DNA of 11,823 bases from positions 1-11,823 of the forward strand of contig JALTEW010000060.1 in assembly GCA_027073795.1 (NCBI GenBank), given 5' to 3'. The DNA comes from a bacterium. GTDB lineage: Bacteria; Desulfobacterota; S145-22. A program made the translations under genes and the position numbers. Positions 1 to 6,774 of the stretch are shown here, piece by piece; within the stretch, counting starts at the first letter, position 1; each line of letters starts with the position of its first letter. The notes under the pieces are model-generated. The model was not told the DNA's origin and ran no database searches. It was given only the letters and a program-made list of their open reading frames with translations.

Positions 1-272
1 TCCACATACTGTACTGCCTGTATCATCCGTTGAATTACCTGCGGCCATCTCGCTTTCACCGTCAGTTCACATCCCTTCAATCGCAAAAGGGGTTGAAAAG
101 CCGATACCTCTGATAAAAGGTTACGCGCTATCTCAGGAACCTGTTTGCACAATGCCTGTACCGTTTCCCTTTCTCCTTCAATCTGGACGCCCAATTCCAT
201 CGGCCCTTCCGAAACCTGGATGTGGGCCGTCTGGTAAAATGGCATGGCAGATAGTTGAAGACCTGCCCACAT
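1..272 (-). CDS. UPF0280-like (ApbE superfamily) protein, 3' end cut off by window edge
   Basis: This is an open frame of 90 codons running off the window at base 1. Its ATG shares one base with the TAA of hnr (TAATG), so translation is probably coupled. A second ATG at codon 10 (bases 245-243) is also possible. The visible part has no signal peptide or membrane segment. It starts with a beta-strand-like stretch (QVSEGPMELGVQIEGE), and the segment ending in PQVIQRMIQAVQYV resembles the region just before the GVGPMAAVAGA motif of UPF0280 proteins, but that motif itself would lie beyond the window. UPF0280 (COG2122) is placed in the ApbE superfamily, whose characterised members transfer FMN to proteins. 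From position I infer a role in Hnr maturation or in the same pathway. The family call rests on weak partial similarity; the gene itself is well supported by frame, coupling and absence of stops. Confidence 0.6.
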   Translation of the reverse strand, partial: MWAGLQLSAMPFYQTAHIQVSEGPMELGVQIEGERETVQALCKQVPEIARNLLSEVSAFQPLLRLKGCELTVKARWPQVIQRMIQAVQYV

Positions 273-1807
273 TACTTTTGCTTCTCCGTTCCAACGCTTT
301 CAAGCCACTTCATGAGGTCTTCCACGTCCATAAGGGATTCTTTATATCCTCCCATCTCCAGGTAGTTATCGAGCGTCATGGTAAATTCCAGGGGCGCGAC
401 CGTTGCGGGCGTGGGAACCCATGTAAAGGCCCCGGTTTTTACCTCCTCCACGTCAACCATGAAGGTAATCCCGCCTCCCGGAAAGATGAATGGTGTGGCG
501 CCACCTACCGTCAGCTTCGCCCTTCTCTTGTGAATAGCCTCAGTCAGGCGAACCGGGTATAGAACGATACTGACTCGGGCGCTGCCCCCACATCCCCCTG
601 TATACACTGCCGAGACCCGGGAGGTCTGGCTTGTTTGGCGGATCTGCTCCACCGCATCACGGGCTTTTTCTGTAACAGGGATTTCTTCAAATGTCAGGTC
701 TCCCTTCCACCTAACCATCTTTGCCCGTTTCCCCGTGGTTTCCGTGAAGAGAATTGTCATGCCGACTCTGCCGAATTTCGGGTCGATCTCCCGAATCAGC
801 GAAACCGGATCTTCGATGCTGGTGCCTCCCCACCCCTTGCCGTGGTCACCAAAGTAACGCCCCGGGGTGCTTTTCTTGAAGGTCAACTGGACGCCGCTGA
901 AAGGAACTCCGAGATACCTGCCAGCGGTGTGTTCGGTAAAGACCCCCGTGACATGCGAGTCAATGACAACCACTTCATCCGCGGCATCCCGGAAATGAGG
1001 AGCAAACAGGCCCATCGAGGCGCTTCCACACCCCACGCGCATCCTTTCAATGACCCGGCCATCAATCACAGGCGGGTTCCCCACCTTCAATCTCAGCGAT
1101 GCCCCGTCTCGGATGGTTAGCTCCACCTCACGGCGATTCGCAATATCCGAAACAATCCTGGCGACAACAAACCCATCCTTCCCCGTCAGGAGATTGGCCC
1201 CTCCAAGCGACAGCATCTTGGACCCATACTCCTCTGTCGTGACATGTCCCACCTTATGACGTCCGTGGAGAACATCCGCGCCTTCCTCTCCAACCGTCTC
1301 ATCGGTATCTATCTTTACCTTCACACCGCTGTAACTCAGGGGTGCCTCCGTTACAGCCGTGACCACATCCACGCCGTCCACTTCGCCCTTGACGATAAAA
1401 GGGGCGGGACGATAATCGGGATACGTGGTTCCTGCCCCAATGCCTGTGATCAGAGGGGCCTGAATAGGCTCTGCCCAGAGGGGTTTCAGAAGGCTGGCCA
1501 CATCCCCATAGGTGTGAAGCCGGGTTGTTCTGACCCGCTGTCCGTCCTTATTGAGAAAACGCCGACAGGCACCGGTTTTCCCGGGGGGGATGCGGCATCC
1601 AACGGGGCAGGCATCACATTGAATCGTCCCTTCAGGAAATGCCTTATCTGGGACGATGGCCCCTGCCGGACAAACCTTGACACAGGCCTGGCAGTCAACA
1701 CACCCTGTCGCAATCGACGCGATCTTGTCACTCAGTGAGATAACCTCAAGAGGGCACACCTCGGCGCAGAAGCCGCATCCCTTACATTTTTCTGGATCAA
1801 CCCTCAC
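272..1807 (-). CDS. hnr: 6-hydroxynicotinate reductase, ferredoxin-type iron-sulfur flavoprotein
   Basis: Hnr (EC 1.3.7.1) reduces 6-hydroxynicotinate to 1,4,5,6-tetrahydro-6-oxonicotinate with reduced ferredoxin, the dearomatising step of anaerobic nicotinate breakdown. The 511-residue protein opens with two ferredoxin-type clusters: Cys8/11/14/18 and Cys36/39/42/46, each followed by Pro. Four more cysteines (64, 67, 71, 81) could hold a further cluster. This fits the E. barkeri enzyme, reported to contain two [4Fe-4S], one [2Fe-2S] and a covalently bound flavin. The rest (about 100-511) is the Hnr-specific body, with Gly-rich VGCGSAS (258-264), GGCGGSA (404-410) and GGAT (435-438). It starts with GTG: an in-frame TAA lies two codons upstream, and any later start would remove the first cluster. 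A modest GGTGAT ribosome site precedes it by 6 bases. It lies 16 bases after ena and overlaps the next gene by 1 base. No signal peptide, so cytoplasmic. Confidence 0.9.
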   Translation of the reverse strand: MRVDPEKCKGCGFCAEVCPLEVISLSDKIASIATGCVDCQACVKVCPAGAIVPDKAFPEGTIQCDACPVGCRIPPGKTGACRRFLNKDGQRVRTTRLHTYGDVASLLKPLWAEPIQAPLITGIGAGTTYPDYRPAPFIVKGEVDGVDVVTAVTEAPLSYSGVKVKIDTDETVGEEGADVLHGRHKVGHVTTEEYGSKMLSLGGANLLTGKDGFVVARIVSDIANRREVELTIRDGASLRLKVGNPPVIDGRVIERMRVGCGSASMGLFAPHFRDAADEVVVIDSHVTGVFTEHTAGRYLGVPFSGVQLTFKKSTPGRYFGDHGKGWGGTSIEDPVSLIREIDPKFGRVGMTILFTETTGKRAKMVRWKGDLTFEEIPVTEKARDAVEQIRQTSQTSRVSAVYTGGCGGSARVSIVLYPVRLTEAIHKRRAKLTVGGATPFIFPGGGITFMVDVEEVKTGAFTWVPTPATVAPLEFTMTLDNYLEMGGYKESLMDVEDLMKWLESVGTEKQK

Positions 1808-1823
1808 GGCTTAATCACCGCGA

Positions 1824-2975
1824 TTATAGGGTGGCAGCGCGTTTGGGAGGGGGTGTGTTCCGGCTTTTCTGAACCTTGATCTCCCCATCAACGATGACCT
1901 TGGAAACACCGGGGATATCGCCTGCCGTAAGGGCGGACAGGGCATCGTCACCCACGGAGCCCATAGGGGCATCCATAACCACTAAGTCCGCCGCCTTTCC
2001 AGGCTCGATGAAACCGGAATCAAGCCTGTGAACCTTGGCAGTATTCCCTGTGGCCATGCAGATAGCAATCTCGGGAGGAATCTCACCCAGGGAGGCAATC
2101 ATGTTTAATACCCTCAGGATCCCAAGGGGAACCACGCCGGTTCCTGACGGATGGTCATTCCCGATAATCACCCGATTGTAGGAATTCTTTTCACGTGTCA
2201 ATCTACAGATCTCCAGAATCATCTTAGGGTTCCCGCAATGGGCGATTTCGTAGGTTAGCTCGGTTTCCATGATAATCTTTTGCGCCTCTTTCGGAGGAAC
2301 GGCCGTTGGACCTCCATTGAGGTGGGAAACCACGTCGGGATCGGTAGCAATTACCTGGTCCGCCGTAACCGTAGAGCTTCCCGGTATAGAGGTTCCACCG
2401 GTATGCATCATCACGGTCATCCCATATTTCTTGGCCCATTTGACCATCGGGGCTGCTTCTTCCGGTTTCTTGATTCTTCCCAGGCCAATCTCGCCAACAG
2501 TCTTAACCCCTTCCTTCGCCATCTCGGCAAAATCCTCTTCCGTCAGCCCTGGTTCCAGGATCAGTCCGCCACCGCGAACCTTGATCCCGCCCGGCCTGAA
2601 GTTGGCAAAGGACTTTGCAGCCAAGATTGCCAAAGCTTTGACACCTGCTGCGTCTTTGGGACGGCCGGGCAGATGAACCTCGCCCGCCGAGATGACCATG
2701 GTTACGCCTCCATGCAATTCGCTGTCCAGAAAATCGAGCATTTTCTGGCGCGGGGTAAAATCACCAAGCATTACATGACAGTGAGAGTCAATCAAACCCG
2801 GTGTCACGGTCGTCCCCTGGGCGTCCAAAATCACATCCACGCCTTCCGTGGGAAGACTTGTCCCGACCTTTTCTATCTTTCCGTCCGCCACAAGAATCGA
2901 ATCCGCATCCAGGATCGGATTCGATACGTCCCCCGATACGAGGGTCCCAATATTCCGAATAAGCATCTTACCCAT
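1824..2975 (-). CDS. ena: Enamidase (1,4,5,6-tetrahydro-6-oxonicotinate amidohydrolase)
   Basis: Enamidase (EC 3.5.2.18) hydrolyses the cyclic enamide 1,4,5,6-tetrahydro-6-oxonicotinate to 2-formylglutarate and ammonia, opening the ring formed by Hnr. The 383 residues match the length of the E. barkeri enzyme, a bimetal (Fe-Zn) amidohydrolase, and resemble it throughout as I recall that sequence: PRQK near residue 75, GRPKDAAG near 104, HTGGTSIPGSSTVTAD at 191-206, and the tail KSRNTPP. The metal-site residues visible are His65 and His67 (DSHCH), Glu162 (GEIGLG) as probable bridging ligand, His191, His218 (SHLNGG) and Asp274 (GNDHPSGTG). The N-terminal (about 1-60) and C-terminal (about 320-383) segments form the usual composite beta-sandwich of cyclic amidohydrolases. 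The start is fixed by a near-perfect ribosome site 6 bases upstream. It follows the Mo subunit after a 104-base gap, the largest in the window, and precedes hnr. Confidence 0.93.
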   Translation of the reverse strand: MGKMLIRNIGTLVSGDVSNPILDADSILVADGKIEKVGTSLPTEGVDVILDAQGTTVTPGLIDSHCHVMLGDFTPRQKMLDFLDSELHGGVTMVISAGEVHLPGRPKDAAGVKALAILAAKSFANFRPGGIKVRGGGLILEPGLTEEDFAEMAKEGVKTVGEIGLGRIKKPEEAAPMVKWAKKYGMTVMMHTGGTSIPGSSTVTADQVIATDPDVVSHLNGGPTAVPPKEAQKIIMETELTYEIAHCGNPKMILEICRLTREKNSYNRVIIGNDHPSGTGVVPLGILRVLNMIASLGEIPPEIAICMATGNTAKVHRLDSGFIEPGKAADLVVMDAPMGSVGDDALSALTAGDIPGVSKVIVDGEIKVQKSRNTPPPKRAATL

Positions 2976-2981
2976 TTTACT

Positions 2982-2990
2982 ACCTCCTTT
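2982..2990 (-). promoter_or_regulatory. Strong Shine-Dalgarno site of ena
   Basis: The minus strand reads AAAGGAGGT, ending 6 bases before the ena ATG. It is the best ribosome binding site in the window and decides the ena start (first ATG rather than codon 4). The genes before ena mostly rely on coupling or on shorter sites such as AGGGG. Confidence 0.75.
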
Positions 2991-2998
2991 TATAACTT

Positions 2999-3027
2999 GT
3001 TAAAGTGTGTTTGCAAAAACCTCTCAA
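2999..3027 (-). promoter_or_regulatory. Possible internal sigma-70-type promoter before ena
   Basis: In the 104-base gap between the Mo subunit and ena the minus strand has TTGAGA (3027-3022), a 17-base spacer and TTTAAC (3004-2999). That is five and four matches to the -35 and -10 consensus. Transcription would begin near 2992, just upstream of the ena ribosome site. An overlapping alternative, TTGCAA and TATAAA with a 16-base spacer, would start inside the ribosome site and is less likely. The stretch is AT-rich, so chance matches are easy. I see no convincing terminator hairpin in the gap. Confidence 0.25.
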
Positions 3028-3079
3028 AATCTCCCTTGACGGTTTCGTTAAAGCTTTTCAGGTGTAAGGCAACCCCTTT

Positions 3080-5374
3080 TTAAATTGGGCCTATTTTATT
3101 TTCTACCCCCGTATCCTCTTCCATGGACGAGGTTAGTCCCCTGATTGTCTCTAAATCAGCCGGTATCCGGTTCACCCAATACCCCGTGGCCTGGTGAATC
3201 GCATTCAGAATGGCGGGAGTGGTCGGAATCAGGGCAGGTTCCCCCACGCCCTTTGCCCCAAAGGGCCCGGTAGGTTCCGGCACTTCCACAATGACAGGCT
3301 CAACCTCGGGCACATCCATGGCGGTGGGAATAAGATAGGTGTCAAGGGACCTCGTCTTGTTTGGAAAAAACTGCTCGAACAATCCCATTCCAATCCCCAT
3401 GGCTACCCCGCTGAAAATCTGGCCTTCCACATTTGCGGGGTTTACCGCTTTTCCAACGTCATGGGCGCTTGCGGCCTTTAAGACACTTGCCTGCCCTGTT
3501 ACAAGATCAACCTCCACCAGGCTGACCTGTGATGCAAAGGCATAGGTGGTATAGGGAATCCCCTGTCCGGTTTCGGGGTCAAGAGGCGTCGTCTCGGGGT
3601 TAAAGTATCCCTCACCCCGGATTTTACCCATTTCTTCAACTGCACGTCTGGCTATAACTTCAAACGCAATTTTCTGGAACTCACGGTATTGCGGAAAGAA
3701 GTAACCTTCCTGGCATTCCACCAGATTCTCCGGGATGCCAAACATCTCTGCGGCCACTTTCAAAAGCGTCTGCTTCACCTGACTGGCTGCTTCAAAAACC
3801 GCGCGTCCCGAAATATAGGTTTGACGTGACGCAGAGGTTGCCCCGGCATCGGTTGTAAGGGTTGTATCCGCGCGGACAAGATGAATCTTTTCGTACGGCA
3901 GGCCCAGGGTCTCCGCTGCTATCTGGACCAGCACGGTATCCGATCCCTGCCCGATATCCGCCGCTCCGGTGAAAAGGGTCACGCTTCCTTTCTCATCTAC
4001 CTCCACTTGAGCGCTGGAAGGATTAGGATGGCCTGTGTTCCCAATGCCATACCACATGGATGCCACCCCTACACCACGCCGAACCCCCTGTGGCAAGGGT
4101 TGTTGAGAAGCCTCTACCTCCTGCAGATATGCCTTATAAAACGGGCGAATCTTTTTCAGGGTTTCCCGAATCCCTACACTCGCCGAAAGTGTCTGGCCTG
4201 TGGGTGTAACAGACCCCGTTTTGAAGGCGTTGTTTATCCGAAAGGTGATCGGATCCATTCCAAGACGTTCTGCCAGCTTGTCCATCTGGGACTCGTGGGC
4301 AATGGCAACCTGGGGCACGCCAAAACCACGCATGGCGCCAGACCAGTTGTTATTTGTGTAGACCGCCTTACTCTCCACGTAAACATTGGGCACCTCGTAG
4401 GGTCCAGCGGCATGCACCGCCGCGCGGGTGGCCACGGCTATCCCATAGGACCCGTATGCCCCCGTATCCGCGATAATGTCCGCTTTGACCGCCATGAGCT
4501 TTCCTTCACGGGTCGCACCTGTCTTCATCCGGATCTTCAGTGGGTGCCGCTTGGCTGTGGTCTGAAAGGATTCTTCCCGGGAATAGATCATTCGGACAGG
4601 CCGATCGAGGTAATAGGCTGCCAAGGCAAGGAAGGGCTGCACGGACATGTCAAGTTTTCCCCCGAACCCGCCCCCCGTCTCGGTTTGAATCACCCTGATC
4701 TTCTCTGAGGATACCCCGAGAATGGGGACGAGCTGGGCATGATCCGCGTGGGGATTCTGGGTCGTGACCAGAACAACCACACAGCCATTTTCATCCTTGT
4801 AGGCTACACCCGCCTCTGGTTCGATATAGGCGTGTTCCAGCATGTTCGTTTCATATTCCTCTTCAAGGATGATATCTGAGGCGGCAAATCCCTCTTCGAC
4901 ATCGCCTTTGGCAATTTTTCGGTTGAAAAGAAGATTCCCCTTTTCGTGAATGAGAGGAGCCTCCGGTTTCAGGGCCTCCTCCGGATCAAAGAGGGCGGGG
5001 AGTTCCTCTATCTCCACTTCAATGACCTTCAGGGCCTCTTCCGCAATTTCTTCGCTCTCGGCGGCAATTAGGGCGATGGCGTCGCCCTCAAAGCGGACCT
5101 TGTTATCTGCCAGCACCGTTTGGTCTTTGTTGATAAGGCCATAAAGGTTTTCGCCCGGGATATCCCTTGCGGTAAAAACCCTGATGATGCCATCCATGGC
5201 CTCCGCCTTTTCCGTATCAATCTTACGCACGATTCCATGCGCGACGGGACTTCTGTAAACCTTTAAAACGAGGGCATTAGGTACATCGAGATCAGCGGCA
5301 TACCTTGCTTTTCCAGTCACTTTGTCCCGGATACCTACACGCTCAACCCGTTTCCCAACAACCTTGGTTATCAT
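3080..5374 (-). CDS. Nicotinate dehydrogenase-type molybdopterin subunit (xanthine dehydrogenase family, large subunit)
   Basis: Catalytic subunit of a three-subunit molybdenum hydroxylase. From the adjacent ena and hnr it is predicted to hydroxylate nicotinate to 6-hydroxynicotinate (EC 1.17.1.5). The 764 residues comprise an aldehyde oxidase/xanthine dehydrogenase a/b hammerhead domain (about 17-125) followed by two molybdopterin-binding domains. Cofactor and active-site motifs are intact: GGGFGGK (234-240), AMRGFG (347-352), GAADIGQGSD (470-479), GATSAS near 511, and FGAKGVGEP (705-713), in which Glu712 is the expected catalytic base. E. barkeri nicotinate dehydrogenase splits this subunit into NdhL and NdhM; here it is one chain of about their combined size, as in ordinary family members. 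No in-frame TGA is read through, so no selenocysteine is encoded; a labile Se or S ligand on Mo cannot be seen from sequence. It begins 9 bases after the FAD gene with a GGGGGAA ribosome site. Substrate is inferred from neighbours; a purine or other N-heterocycle hydroxylase is the alternative. Confidence 0.85.
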   Translation of the reverse strand: MITKVVGKRVERVGIRDKVTGKARYAADLDVPNALVLKVYRSPVAHGIVRKIDTEKAEAMDGIIRVFTARDIPGENLYGLINKDQTVLADNKVRFEGDAIALIAAESEEIAEEALKVIEVEIEELPALFDPEEALKPEAPLIHEKGNLLFNRKIAKGDVEEGFAASDIILEEEYETNMLEHAYIEPEAGVAYKDENGCVVVLVTTQNPHADHAQLVPILGVSSEKIRVIQTETGGGFGGKLDMSVQPFLALAAYYLDRPVRMIYSREESFQTTAKRHPLKIRMKTGATREGKLMAVKADIIADTGAYGSYGIAVATRAAVHAAGPYEVPNVYVESKAVYTNNNWSGAMRGFGVPQVAIAHESQMDKLAERLGMDPITFRINNAFKTGSVTPTGQTLSASVGIRETLKKIRPFYKAYLQEVEASQQPLPQGVRRGVGVASMWYGIGNTGHPNPSSAQVEVDEKGSVTLFTGAADIGQGSDTVLVQIAAETLGLPYEKIHLVRADTTLTTDAGATSASRQTYISGRAVFEAASQVKQTLLKVAAEMFGIPENLVECQEGYFFPQYREFQKIAFEVIARRAVEEMGKIRGEGYFNPETTPLDPETGQGIPYTTYAFASQVSLVEVDLVTGQASVLKAASAHDVGKAVNPANVEGQIFSGVAMGIGMGLFEQFFPNKTRSLDTYLIPTAMDVPEVEPVIVEVPEPTGPFGAKGVGEPALIPTTPAILNAIHQATGYWVNRIPADLETIRGLTSSMEEDTGVENKIGPI

Positions 5375-5383
5375 GGCTTCCCC

Positions 5384-6262
5384 CTACCCTTTTTCTACTG
5401 CTAATTTCACGGCCCGTATAATGAGATCCCCAACAACCGGTTTCTTGTAGGCTGTGGAGGATCTCAGACCACTCAGCTGAACCATCTGTTCAGCAGCCGC
5501 TTTCCCCGCGCTCTGTAACACCTTGTCTGAAAAAGGTTGTCCAATCAGAGCCCTCTCCGCTGCCGTCATTCTCACCGGCCTGGGTGTTGAAGACCCCACG
5601 CATAATCTTACCCACTCAAAAACCTCTTTCTGCCTGTTGTAATACAACATACAGGCGAGGTTCATGCGCGCGATGGCAAGCGCCTTACGTCTTGCCAGCT
5701 TCAGGAACACGGCACGTCCTGAGCGTGGAGGAAGGGGCACCACAATACCCATCAGGATCTCGTCGGGGGCAATCACTGTTTTGTACGGCCCCGTAAAGAA
5801 ATCCGTGACGGGCAGTTGTCTCTCCCCAGATGGTCCCGTCAAAATCAGGTCCGCTTCAAGGATAACAAGCGCCGGGATGGTATCCGCTGCGGGGGAGGCA
5901 TTAACGATATTCCCACCCAGAGTTCCCATATTCCTGATCTGAGGAGACCCTACTGTTTTCGCTGCCTCCGAGAGGACCCCTGTGTATTCACGGATCAGGT
6001 CAGAAGAGGCAAGCATGGTATGGGTGACTATCGGACCGATACGGATTTCATTGCCCATCCTTTCAATCCGCTGAAGCGCGGTGATTCTGGATATATCCAC
6101 CACCAAATCAGGAACGGTTGCCCTATTCCTCAACTGTACCATCAGGTCCGTTCCCCCAGCCAAGACCTTGGCTTTTATCCCGATCTCACTGGCACGGTGA
6201 AGGATTTCAACCGCCTCCTTAACAGATTGAGGCGCTACATAGCGAAATTCCGGATAGCTCAT
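5384..6262 (-). CDS. ndhF: Nicotinate dehydrogenase-type FAD subunit (medium subunit)
   Basis: FAD-binding subunit of the molybdenum hydroxylase; it passes electrons from the [2Fe-2S] clusters to a nicotinamide or other acceptor. The 292 residues are the normal length for this CoxM/NdhF-type family. Two FAD-binding signatures are visible: AGGTDL (35-40), which contacts the pyrophosphate, and TLGGNIVNASPAAD (114-127). The C-terminal part (about 180-285) matches the usual CO dehydrogenase flavoprotein C-terminal domain. I see no extra Cys motif that would mark a [4Fe-4S]-carrying variant such as the 4-hydroxybenzoyl-CoA reductase beta subunit. Its ATG overlaps the stop of the Fe-S subunit gene by 4 bases (ATGA), so the two are translationally coupled and probably made in equal amounts. 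The family is certain; the symbol depends on the nicotinate assignment drawn from ena and hnr. Confidence 0.85.
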   Translation of the reverse strand: MSYPEFRYVAPQSVKEAVEILHRASEIGIKAKVLAGGTDLMVQLRNRATVPDLVVDISRITALQRIERMGNEIRIGPIVTHTMLASSDLIREYTGVLSEAAKTVGSPQIRNMGTLGGNIVNASPAADTIPALVILEADLILTGPSGERQLPVTDFFTGPYKTVIAPDEILMGIVVPLPPRSGRAVFLKLARRKALAIARMNLACMLYYNRQKEVFEWVRLCVGSSTPRPVRMTAAERALIGQPFSDKVLQSAGKAAAEQMVQLSGLRSSTAYKKPVVGDLIIRAVKLAVEKG

Positions 6263-6762
6263 GACCCCTCCTCCTGCCGCCGGTTGGCAACGGCTTCAAT
6301 GGCATCCACAATCTGCTGATACCCTGTGCAACGACAGAGATTGCCTGAAATTCCCTCCCTGATCTCAAGTCGGGTCGGATTGGGATTCTTATCTAAGAGG
6401 GCCTTGGCTGAAAGAATCATTCCTGGTGTGCAAAACCCGCATTGCACCGCCCCATGCTCGATAAAGGCCTGTTGCAGAGGGTGAAGATGTTTATCGTCCC
6501 CAAGCCCTTCAATGGTGGTGATGACTGCCCCATCCGCCTTAGGTGCCAGCACCATACACGCATTCACAGCCTTTCCGTTCATGAGGACCGTACAAGCCCC
6601 GCACTCCCCGATCCCACACCCCTCTTTGACCCCTGTGAGATGTAGATCCTCGCGCAGAATAGATAGCAGGGTCCGGTTGGACCGGGTTTGAAGGACTACC
6701 GATTCCCCATTGACCTCCATCGAAACCTCAACAACCTCCTCGCCTAAGATTTCATCCTCCAT
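6259..6762 (-). CDS. ndhS: Nicotinate dehydrogenase-type [2Fe-2S] subunit (small subunit)
   Basis: Small iron-sulfur subunit linking the Mo centre to FAD. The 167 residues hold both expected [2Fe-2S] clusters: a plant-ferredoxin-type site Cys49/54/57/69 (CGIGECGAC) and a helical-bundle site Cys108/111/143/145 (QCGFC and LCRC). NGE at 18-20 marks the start of the typical fold, so residues 1-14 are an acidic N-terminal extension. An alternative start at Met15 would give a more standard N-terminus. The first ATG is kept because GGGGG lies just upstream and it sits 12 bases after the oxidoreductase stop, as expected in this compact operon; the true start is uncertain by 14 codons. The subunit order Fe-S, FAD, Mo is a common one in the family. 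Confidence 0.87.
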   Translation of the reverse strand: MEDEILGEEVVEVSMEVNGESVVLQTRSNRTLLSILREDLHLTGVKEGCGIGECGACTVLMNGKAVNACMVLAPKADGAVITTIEGLGDDKHLHPLQQAFIEHGAVQCGFCTPGMILSAKALLDKNPNPTRLEIREGISGNLCRCTGYQQIVDAIEAVANRRQEEGS

Positions 6763-6774
6763 GGTTTTTCCCCC

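Noticed and set aside
3028..3079. Possible terminator after the Mo subunit gene
   Set aside because: I could not find a stable hairpin followed by a T-run on the minus strand; only short imperfect repeats (two CTTTAAC copies, an AAAGCTTT palindrome) are present.
2280..3083. Long plus-strand open frame of 267 codons opposite ena
   Set aside because: It lies antisense to a strongly recognised enamidase, its product has no recognisable domain, and no other plus-strand gene is supported in the window.
3881..4708. Plus-strand open frame of 275 codons opposite the Mo subunit
   Set aside because: It is antisense to conserved molybdopterin motifs; its Cys/His/Arg-rich composition is what the complement of a real gene gives.
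3080..6762. Xanthine or purine dehydrogenase as the substrate call
   Set aside because: The protein family alone would allow it, but no purine genes are nearby and the immediate downstream genes are enamidase and 6-hydroxynicotinate reductase, which favour nicotinate.
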